A DNA stretch of 40,471 bases from JAVBPB01 sp031549965 (lineage in GTDB: Bacteria > Bacillota > Clostridia > Lachnospirales > Lachnospiraceae), in contig JAVBPB010000023.1 in assembly GCA_031549965.1 (NCBI GenBank), positions 1 to 40,471 of the forward strand, read 5' to 3'. The number at the start of each line of letters is the position of its first letter. The stretch's first letter is position 1. The notes under the pieces are model-generated. The model had not been told where the DNA came from and searched no databases. It saw only the letters and a program-made list of their open reading frames with translations. The position numbers were made by a program, and so were the translations under genes. This document shows positions 1 through 6,722 of this stretch, one piece after another.

Positions 1-160
1 TTTTTCAGATGAATATGAATTTATATATATCCAATTGTGCAGACCGGCCGACGAAGCGTTTATGTTTTGTCAAGACTTTGCTTGCAAAGGCTTGTAAAAA
101 ACATGCTGAAGGAGGGTAAGGCAAACAATTGGATATATATAAATTCATATTTATCTGAAA
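1..160. repeat. Palindromic element family A, copy 1
   Basis: Two arms of about 36 nt (3-38 and 125-160) are complementary with one mismatch or wobble and enclose an 86-nt core. The core reads GACCGGCCGACGA, then a second hairpin (about 55-115), then GAAGGAGGGTAAGGCAAAC. Copies 2 and 3 (near 22250 and 26765) have nearly the same core. The middle of the outer arms differs from copy 3 at about 9 of 17 positions, and the partner arm carries the matching changes. The core hairpin also covaries: A-U here where copies 2 and 3 have G-C next to the GC pair, and G-C here where they have A-U in the long stem. The apical loop here has an extra CTTTG/CAAAG stem. The left boundary may lie outside the window. 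Function is unknown; a folded RNA or a non-autonomous mobile element is inferred. Confidence 0.85.
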
Positions 161-428
161 TAATTCGACAATCTAAATTAAGCAATTTTAAGAGGTTAAC
201 CTTAACTAGGTTGTAAATTGAAACATAAAATCCTCAAGTTGACGACATTGAGCGACCGTTAGTCAATCCAATAACCAAAATCTCAAATACAAAATCAAGA
301 ATATCTTCCTCAACCCCAAAATACAATCAAATTTATATTGAATTAATAGCATCAAAGTGTTAAAATAAATCTATTAATAACAGAGTTCATAGGGTTAATA
401 TACATCCTACCCTATTAGGAGTGATGAA
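161..428. other. Non-coding leader of the REC/HD-GYP gene
   Basis: AT-rich stretch with no credible reading frame. Its first 30 bases resemble, with divergence, the tail that follows the arms of copies 2 and 3 (CTGAAA, then CTAAAT and AAG). A short hairpin, ATAGGG (389-394) with CCCTAT (410-415), ends one base before the AGGAG ribosome-binding site at 417-421 of the downstream gene, so it could affect translation. No clear promoter was identified. Confidence 0.45.
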
Positions 429-1574
429 ATGGAACGCATAATGATAATTGATGATGACCCTACCTGCCTTTATTTGGCATCTTCTGCATTGAAAGAAAAT
501 TATCAGATTATACCCTTAAAATCTGGCGAAAAAGCCCTAAAATATTTAGAGAAAAGTTCGATTCAAATTGATTTAATATTGCTTGATGTCGATATGCCTG
601 TTATGAATGGGTTTGAACTTATTCAAATACTTAAAAGTAATAATAAATATTCCAGTATTCCAGTAATCTTTTTAACTATTGAAGGTGCTGAACAATCTGA
701 ACTTGAGGGTCTGGACTCTGGGGCAATTGATTATATTACAAAACCTTTTATACCAAGTATACTACATAAAAGGATAGATTTACATTTTAAACTTATACAT
801 CAGCAAAAAGCTCTTGAGAGTCATAATAGAGATTTGTCTATTCAGGTTGAAACCAAAACTAAACATGTAATTGAATTGCAGGCAGGCATTATGTTGTCTA
901 TTTCAGATTTAATTGAAAAAAAGGATGGATATACCGGAATACATACAACAAGAGTTGGTATGTATACTGAGCTATTAGTGCGTGAAATGATAAAACAGGG
1001 ACTTTTATTTGATTTAGATGATACAGATATAAAGCAATTGGCATTTTCTGCAAGACTTCATGATGTAGGTAAAATTGCAATTCCAGATTGTATATTACTA
1101 AAGCCTGGGAAGTTATCTTCAGACGAATTTGAGCACATGAAACTACATACAGTTCTTGGAGCTGAATCAATATTAAAATCCCTTATGCCAGAGGAGTATA
1201 ACGATGATAAGTTAGATGATAATTTATTTATACAAAATATAACTACTTCCTCACAAATATATTCTGAAAACTTTTTCCTTAATCATGCCTTTGACATGGC
1301 AAGAAGCCATCACGAAAAATGGAATGGCGAAGGTTATCCTGACGGTAAAAAGGGGGATGAAATACCAATAATGGCAAGGATTTTATCTGTTGCAGATGTA
1401 TACGATGCCCTTAGATCAGATAGAACCTACAAAAATAGTTATTCACATGATGAAGCTGTTAATATAATTAAGGAATCAAGTGGAAGTCATTTTGATCCCA
1501 CTATAGTTAATATATTTTTAAGTATTGAACAGCAATTTGCTAATTTAAATCGAGAATATGCACAAAAAAAATAG
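429..1574 (+). CDS. Response regulator with HD-GYP cyclic di-GMP phosphodiesterase domain
   Basis: A two-component output protein of the RpfG type, 381 aa, predicted cytoplasmic. The N-terminal receiver domain (about 1-120) has the acidic pair in IDDD, the phosphoacceptor Asp53 in LLDVDMP, and the conserved Lys near 105 (ITKPF). A short helical linker leads to an HD-GYP domain (about 150-370) with the HD pair near 212-213 (RLHDVGK), the HH pair near 295 (SHHEKWNGEGYP) and the SVADVYDAL and SDRTYK segments. The family hydrolyses cyclic di-GMP to pGpG or GMP. AGGAG lies 7 nt before the ATG. No histidine kinase is adjacent, so the partner is unknown. The stop codon sits inside a hairpin shared with the convergent ohrR-like gene. 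Confidence 0.93.
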   Translation: MERIMIIDDDPTCLYLASSALKENYQIIPLKSGEKALKYLEKSSIQIDLILLDVDMPVMNGFELIQILKSNNKYSSIPVIFLTIEGAEQSELEGLDSGAIDYITKPFIPSILHKRIDLHFKLIHQQKALESHNRDLSIQVETKTKHVIELQAGIMLSISDLIEKKDGYTGIHTTRVGMYTELLVREMIKQGLLFDLDDTDIKQLAFSARLHDVGKIAIPDCILLKPGKLSSDEFEHMKLHTVLGAESILKSLMPEEYNDDKLDDNLFIQNITTSSQIYSENFFLNHAFDMARSHHEKWNGEGYPDGKKGDEIPIMARILSVADVYDALRSDRTYKNSYSHDEAVNIIKESSGSHFDPTIVNIFLSIEQQFANLNREYAQKK

Positions 1575-1597
1575 GGAGCTTAAAGCTTCCTATTTTA
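1567..1597. terminator. Bidirectional terminator between HD-GYP and ohrR-like genes
   Basis: An AATAGGGAGCTT/AAGCTTCCTATT hairpin is flanked by an A run on the left and a T run on the right. It overlaps both stop codons (TAG at 1572-1574 on plus; TAG read from 1592 to 1590 on minus), so it can end transcription from both sides. Confidence 0.8.
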
Positions 1598-2015
1598 GTT
1601 CTACTGCTTTGTATAAAAGCTTGTATAATTCCATAGCTTCCTCTTTTGTCAAATTTATACATGAACCGATTTTTTGGGGAATATCACTAGCACTTTCTTC
1701 AAGCTTTAACCCCTTTTCTGTCAGATTGATTTTAATACTTCTTTCGTCTTTAGAAGAACGTTCCCGACAGATTATACCTTGAGATTCTAATTTTTTTAAT
1801 ACAGGAGTTAATGTTCCTGAATCAAGAAATAACATCTCTCCTATTTCCTTTACAGATAGGCCTTCTTTTTCCCATAGCACCAACATAACTAAATATTGCG
1901 TATAAGTTAAATTAAGTTCTTCTAAAAAAGGTTTGTATCTTCTGATAACTTCTTTAGAACAGGCGTAAAGTGGGAAACATAGTTGGTTTTCCAATTTCAA
2001 ATTATCGTATGCCAT
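1590..2015 (-). CDS. MarR-family transcriptional regulator, OhrR-like
   Basis: A winged-helix repressor, about 141 aa. The N-terminal pattern NQLCF.LYACS followed by YTQYLVMLVLWE is the signature of the organic-hydroperoxide sensor OhrR. Cys13 sits where the reactive Cys15 of the Bacillus protein lies. The recognition region LDSGTLTPVLKKLE and wing residues DERS are present. The frame is open up to an ATG at 2027, but that codon has no ribosome-binding site. GGAG lies 7 nt before the ATG at 2015, which gives the usual N-terminus, so I chose 2015. A sigma-A promoter and an adjacent inverted repeat suggest autorepression. No ohr peroxidase gene is next to it; the target may be elsewhere or the effector different. 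Confidence 0.88.
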   Translation of the reverse strand: MAYDNLKLENQLCFPLYACSKEVIRRYKPFLEELNLTYTQYLVMLVLWEKEGLSVKEIGEMLFLDSGTLTPVLKKLESQGIICRERSSKDERSIKINLTEKGLKLEESASDIPQKIGSCINLTKEEAMELYKLLYKAVELK

Positions 2016-2051
2016 AAAGCTCTCCATTCTTTAAATTATTTTACTTGCACA

Positions 2052-2105
2052 AAGCAATTATATTGTTTGCAACTTAACATTAACACTAATTAATATATTT
2101 GTCAA
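2052..2105 (-). promoter_or_regulatory. Promoter and probable operator of the ohrR-like gene
   Basis: On the minus strand, TTGACA (2105-2100), a 17-nt spacer and TAATGT (2082-2077) form a strong sigma-A promoter. Just downstream, at 2052-2068, lies AAGCAAT-TAT-ATTGTTT, a 7-3-7 inverted repeat with one mismatch. It is AT-rich like OhrR boxes and is placed to block the polymerase. Confidence 0.72.
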
Positions 2106-2164
2106 ATATTTTTATGTCTTCCTTGTATTTTTTTTGTATTTCTTCCTTTAAAACATTAATACTA

Positions 2165-2193
2165 TTGTATATTATAACAAAAAGATATATAAT
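2165..2193 (+). promoter_or_regulatory. Promoter of the PilZ gene
   Basis: TTGTAT (2165-2170), 17 nt, TATAAT (2188-2193). The next gene starts at 2260 with AGGAGGG as ribosome-binding site. Confidence 0.65.
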
Positions 2194-2259
2194 ATAGTTA
2201 TTAAAATACTGAGGAGTGCTATTTAAAAACTATATAATGTAAAAATTAGGAGGGAAATT

Positions 2260-2787
2260 ATGGTAGAAGCCGGTTATCAAGTTTACAAGGGAAAAAACAA
2301 AATTGGTATTATTGAAAGAGTTCTTATGCCTGATATTTTTATAGTAGCATTATACCCAAGTAAGAAATTAGAGGGTGATGTTGAAATTGCTATTTTTACA
2401 AATGAAGATGAAACTTATGAAGTACTTGTCAGAACTTATCCACATGAACCAAGTAAAGTAAAAATAGTTATATTATGCAACTTAAGGGATAAAAGTTTTA
2501 GAAAGCATACCAGATTAAGAATTCATACTCAAGTAGATGTACATTTAAACAAAAAAGAAGAAGCCGGAAGTTTAGTTGATATTAGTTGTGGCGGATTAAG
2601 ATTTATACATAAAGACCCTATTGTTCTGGGTAAAAAAGTAGAATTACTAATTACCTTTCCTGAGGAAACGCTAACTGTTAAAGGTGACATAGTTGGTCAG
2701 ATGATTAAGCCTAAAGGTTTTTCTTATAATTTAAAATTCGATGAACCACTAGAAGATGAATATTTAAATTCTATAGTTCTAAAATAA
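2260..2787 (+). CDS. PilZ domain cyclic di-GMP-binding protein (YcgR-like)
   Basis: A 175-aa cytoplasmic protein with two parts. The N-terminal half (1-78) resembles the beta-barrel domain that precedes PilZ in YcgR/YpfA proteins. The C-terminal half (79-175) is a PilZ domain with RKHTR at 81-85 (RxxxR) and DISCGG at 107-112 (DxSxxG), the two motifs that bind cyclic di-GMP. Such proteins transmit the second-messenger level to flagella or to polysaccharide machinery. It is a single-gene unit with its own promoter and a terminator hairpin directly after the stop. Its target cannot be read from the sequence; the exopolysaccharide operon downstream is a reasonable candidate. Confidence 0.9.
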   Translation: MVEAGYQVYKGKNKIGIIERVLMPDIFIVALYPSKKLEGDVEIAIFTNEDETYEVLVRTYPHEPSKVKIVILCNLRDKSFRKHTRLRIHTQVDVHLNKKEEAGSLVDISCGGLRFIHKDPIVLGKKVELLITFPEETLTVKGDIVGQMIKPKGFSYNLKFDEPLEDEYLNSIVLK

Positions 2788-2791
2788 TTAT

Positions 2792-2815
2792 GGGCTGTGT
2801 AAATACAGCCCTTTT
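2792..2815 (+). terminator. Terminator of the PilZ gene
   Basis: GGGCTGT and ACAGCCC pair around a short AT-rich loop and are followed by TTTT. It lies between convergent genes. Confidence 0.85.
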
Positions 2816-2820
2816 ATGTA

Positions 2821-3867
2821 CTAATCAATAATTATTATGCTTAATTCTTCAAGCAAATTAACATCGTAATAATCCACCTTGTTATCATACTTATCCCTTA
2901 TTACTCTCACTATTGGTCTTAGTGGCATGTTCTTGTTTTGTTCTTTAATTAATGCTGTTTCCCCCGTTGAAAGCTTAACAGTTGTTCCATTAGGGTATAT
3001 TGCAATCTGCTGTAAAAATATAGAAACATAGTTTAAATCAAATAATGTTCCTACATTTTTCATCAAATAATCTGCTGCCTGTTTTGATGTCCATTTTTTT
3101 CTATAACATCTGTCAGAAACCAAAGCATCATATACATCTGCAATTGCAACTATTTTAGAAAATTCATGTATTTCATCACTATAAAGCCCTTTAGGATAAC
3201 CGGTTCCATCTAAACGTTCATGATGCTCTAAGGCAATAATCCTTGATAATTCTGTTATTGAGCTAATTCTTTTTAATTGGGCATATCCTAATTCAGCGTG
3301 AGTCTTAACATATTCATATTCTTCAGATGTTAATTTATCAGGCTTATACAATATGTCAGGATCAATTAATGTCTTTCCTATATCATGCAATATAGCACCA
3401 TTACCTAAAATCTGCATTTTACTTTTACTGAAATTTAATGATTGGGCAATTGATAAAGAATATACGGTTGTATTAATTGAATGTGCAAAAGTGTAATCAT
3501 CTGAATTGTTTATATCCATGAGACTTATTAGTATATCAGGGTTTTGTAGTATTTCAGCCATTATATTTATAACTGAACTTTCTAATGCAATTGTATCTGG
3601 CATACCGCCTTCTTGTATGGTTTTTACCACATTTATTAATGCTTGCTTACTAATAAATCTGGTTTCTTCATTTATTTTATCCGGTATTTCAATACCTTCA
3701 CTATCTTTATCTTCAACATATACATAATTTATACCCAAAGCCGTAAGCTTACCAATATACTTTGTTAAATTCTTTTGACCAACTGTTAATAACAATCTAT
3801 CATCATCATAAATATTATATGCTAACACCATATTAGGTGAAAGTTCAATTGTTGGAATTATACGCAT
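2821..3867 (-). CDS. HD-GYP domain cyclic di-GMP phosphodiesterase
   Basis: About 348 aa, no receiver domain and no membrane segment. Residues 1-90 form an N-terminal region common to stand-alone HD-GYP proteins (IPTIELSPNMVLAYNI). The HD-GYP domain follows with HD at about 161-162 (ILHDIGKTLID), EHHERLDGTGYP and IADVYDALVSDRCYRKKW. The expected reaction is hydrolysis of cyclic di-GMP. The reading frame extends to 3912, but an AGGAGAGG site precedes the ATG at 3867, and a TATAAT -10 box lies over the upstream ATG (3916-3911). That places the transcript start downstream of the upstream ATG, so 3867 is chosen. It is convergent with the PilZ gene and downstream of the exopolysaccharide operon. 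Confidence 0.9.
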   Translation of the reverse strand: MRIIPTIELSPNMVLAYNIYDDDRLLLTVGQKNLTKYIGKLTALGINYVYVEDKDSEGIEIPDKINEETRFISKQALINVVKTIQEGGMPDTIALESSVINIMAEILQNPDILISLMDINNSDDYTFAHSINTTVYSLSIAQSLNFSKSKMQILGNGAILHDIGKTLIDPDILYKPDKLTSEEYEYVKTHAELGYAQLKRISSITELSRIIALEHHERLDGTGYPKGLYSDEIHEFSKIVAIADVYDALVSDRCYRKKWTSKQAADYLMKNVGTLFDLNYVSIFLQQIAIYPNGTTVKLSTGETALIKEQNKNMPLRPIVRVIRDKYDNKVDYYDVNLLEELSIIIID

Positions 3868-4042
3868 TATACCTCTCCTGTATTTCGACACATATTTTAC
3901 TGTAACATTCATTATACCATGATGTTTTATTAAAATCTAGTTTTTTTTATGTATCTACATATAAAAACGTTTCCTCCGGTTACTATTCACAGACGTTCTC
4001 TCGATGTACTTAAGCTTTAAAGTCTGATGTGACTTCATAGAA

Positions 4043-5080
4043 TCATTTATTTACTGCGATGTTTCCTCCAAGTCTCCACAATGCAATATTATAATCTCCT
4101 GATTGTATAATAATATCATTCCAATATTTTAGTGTAATCTCATCAGCATACCAAACATTATGCTCTACATTATTTGAATCCTTATAGATAAAATTAAGTG
4201 CCTGACTGGAATCGTCTCTTTTTTCCACAGCTTTATACTTTTGTATTAATGCCACTGCATCTGTCAGAGTCAATGATACTCCTTTATTATCTGCCCAATC
4301 AAATCCCCCTGTTGCAATTGCAAAGGTTTTTTCACCAGGTATATTCTTCATTTTAACTATTAACTCTTTTATAAACTTTTTATTTGCTTTTGGTCCCGGA
4401 TCACTGGTCGCCCAATGTAGGTTATAACACATCATAACATACTCAGGCCCCAAATTAAATTTTAATTTTTCAACAGGAGCATTTGGTTCAAATAAAACTC
4501 TAAGTTTAAGTTCATTCTCTAATGCCTTAACATATAATATATCGCAAAATTTAATAAATGAATTCCAAAGCTTTATATCTGACTTAATTTGCTCATAATC
4601 TATTTCAATTCCATCAAATCCATAACTTTTAGCCAATGCTATAATGTCGTTGGCATGTTTTTTCATACTTTTTTCATCTTTAAACAATTCTTTTAACAAA
4701 TCTGTGTCTTTTAATGATGAACTAACATCGCTATACTTTATATCATTTACAATTGTTAAGTAGCTTAGAATGGTGTTTCCATATTCTTCTTTTATTTGAT
4801 TGTATGCATCTATTAAATTGGATGGCAGAAATAGTTGCTTTTGTTCATCAAAATATACTGCAAAATACTGGAGGCTTTTTAATTTTTGTTTATTAAGTTC
4901 AATTTCATCCATTACAGTATTAAGATCCCAGTAAGTAAGCCAAGCTGAGTATTCAAAAACTTCATGAGGGCTTGAAAGGCTTTCTTTCTCACTATTTGAT
5001 AATGCTGACTCTAGTATAACACTTGCTATTCCACCAAATGTTATTAAAGTTATAACTGCTATGGTTATTATTTTTTTCAA
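4043..5080 (-). CDS. Glycoside hydrolase family 18-like exported protein
   Basis: About 345 aa. The N-terminus KKIITIAVITLITFGG is a signal peptide or anchor, so the protein acts outside the membrane. A TIM-barrel-like body carries FDGIEIDYE at about 154-163. This is the DxxDxDxE signature of GH18 with Glu in place of the middle Asp but the catalytic Glu retained. Substrates would be GlcNAc-containing polymers (inference). The frame is open to 5164, but AAGGAG lies 8 nt before a TTG at 5080 that opens directly onto the signal peptide. That start also leaves a clean gap after the upstream gene. It is the last gene of the PilZ-GT2 operon, where a hydrolase could trim or release the polymer. No obvious terminator follows. 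Confidence 0.78.
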   Translation of the reverse strand: MKKIITIAVITLITFGGIASVILESALSNSEKESLSSPHEVFEYSAWLTYWDLNTVMDEIELNKQKLKSLQYFAVYFDEQKQLFLPSNLIDAYNQIKEEYGNTILSYLTIVNDIKYSDVSSSLKDTDLLKELFKDEKSMKKHANDIIALAKSYGFDGIEIDYEQIKSDIKLWNSFIKFCDILYVKALENELKLRVLFEPNAPVEKLKFNLGPEYVMMCYNLHWATSDPGPKANKKFIKELIVKMKNIPGEKTFAIATGGFDWADNKGVSLTLTDAVALIQKYKAVEKRDDSSQALNFIYKDSNNVEHNVWYADEITLKYWNDIIIQSGDYNIALWRLGGNIAVNK

Positions 5081-5124
5081 TATTTTGACTCCTTTTTGAT
5101 TTGTTAAAGGGATAATGTAAAATT

Positions 5125-5916
5125 TTATAACACTTCTATAAACCAATTTGATACGCCTTCCCATGCCTTTTTTATTTTGTATGTGAATAATTCCATGCCT
5201 TTTAGCTTTGTACTTATTATAGTTTCGTTGTTATCTGTAATAACCAATTTATTGAAAACACCATCATATATTTCATCTATTTCTTGACTATTTAAGTTAA
5301 TGTTAGTGATGTTTGCCGCAGAACCTAAGTATATAAATCCTTCTGTAGTTATAGTTACTTTCAGATCATTTATTATATCTTCTTGATCTACTTTAAGGGA
5401 CAGACTGCTTTCCAACAGTGTAAGTTCTAAATTATGAATTTGTTTGTTGGTATTTAGTTCAACTTCATATAAAGTTTTTACTTCATTGTTTGCTTTTTCA
5501 TTAATGGTTAGATTGTTTTCTAGTAATCTTACTTCAATATAACTACTTTGGCTCTGATCACATCTTAACATTATAAATTGATTACCTATAGAATTGCCTT
5601 TTAGGTTAACTGAAAGGTTTAAGTCTTTTATCTCGTCAGTTTTGTTTAGTTTAAGTAATCCATTTTTGCCAGGTAGTGAGGTTATTATTATATCATCATA
5701 AATAAATTCAGTTTTGCCTTCAATCTCAGTCCAATTTTTTGCCTTTTTAGGGTTTCCTGTTTTAAAGGCTAGGTCTTCTTTTGTATCAGCCCAAATTCGC
5801 ATTAGAAGATGGTTGGTACTCCAATACGGTTCAGGAGTTGTACGGGTCAGATTATAAATGTTTACATCTTTATTATTAAATGCACTACCTCTTTGATTGA
5901 AATTCATATCAAACAT
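5125..5916 (-). pseudogene. C-terminal part of the frameshifted deacetylase-like gene
   Basis: A 263-codon frame that begins with MFDMNFNQRG and ends in NWFIEVL. Translation upstream of the ATG in this frame (NEQNILN) continues naturally from GTNKFVSQV at the end of the preceding frame, so both halves were one gene. The join needs one inserted T near 5930. The first 40 residues complete the deacetylase-like fold (YWSTNHLLMRIW). The rest (about 60-230) is beta-rich and looks like a concanavalin- or lectin-like carbohydrate-binding module. The ATG at 5916 has no good ribosome-binding site, which argues against independent translation. If the shift is a sequencing error, the full protein is about 530 aa. 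Confidence 0.72.
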
Positions 5917-5918
5917 GT

Positions 5919-6722
5919 TTAGAATATTTTGCTCATTACCTGACTTACGAATTTATTTGTTCCAAATCCTTGGGTATTTGGGCTGATTAGTGCATATACT
6001 AATGGAATTTTATTTATGTTTTGATTGTATAAAAGGCTCATTAAGTTATAATCCTTTGTAATTCTTTCTTGCATCTGATTATAGTTTTCAAGTGGGATTC
6101 CATCTATATCCCTTATATAATCCATCAAATAATGGTTAAATTTTCCACTATCTTCAAAAACATTAATATACTCCATACGAAAACCTCTTGCTCCAAGCTC
6201 CCAATATGTAGATTCTTCCATTTTTATCATATCTTTACCAGATAAATAAAGGGGATCTTCATTTGTGAAACTGTTTGCCAATGAAAATATTGTAGCCTTC
6301 ATGTTATACTTTTCCATAACATTTTGAGCGAAGATAGAAGTTTTTCTTGTGTTATTTTCAAAAAATAGAAATAATGATTTTGGGGGAAGTAGCTTTTTAT
6401 TATTATAATAGTCAAGTATGTCTTTTTGAGTTATTGTAACATATCCTGACTCATAAAGAGCTGCTAACTGCTCATCAAGAATTTTTTCACTAATTACATT
6501 TTTATCTGTGCTACGGTCTATATTGGAGTATGAAACACATATAAACCCATTGTCTTCACTAAATTCTTCTGTTTTATAAGGAATGTACTTGCTTACTTTT
6601 AAAAAAGCATTAATAACCATAATTGCAATTGCAATTAAGATTATTAATTGTATAGTACCACGAAATAATTTTTTCTTATCATACGCTGTTTTTATTGAGT
6701 ATTTTTTTAGGAATTTTACCAT
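5919..6722 (-). pseudogene. N-terminal part of a polysaccharide-deacetylase-like membrane protein (frameshifted)
   Basis: A short basic start, one membrane segment (LIILIAIAIMVINAFL) and then an extracellular NodB-like domain (ILDEQLAALYESGYVTITQKD; KATIFSLANSF). The usual catalytic Asp segment reads LFLFFENNTRKTS, with E-N in place of the acidic pair, so deacetylase activity is doubtful even if intact. The frame stops at 5919 right after GTNKFVSQV, where relatives continue into the sequence found in the next frame. The frame could open at a TTG at 6755 without a ribosome-binding site. I prefer the ATG at 6722, although its AG-rich leader is weak. It overlaps the end of the glycosyltransferase gene by 44 bp, indicating translational coupling. 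Confidence 0.75.

Noticed and set aside
3868..3912. N-terminal extension of the second HD-GYP protein
   Set aside because: The upstream ATG has no ribosome-binding site and overlaps a TATAAT box.
5081..5164. 28-residue extension of the GH18-like protein overlapping the previous gene
   Set aside because: The TTG at 5080 has AAGGAG at correct spacing and opens directly onto the signal peptide.
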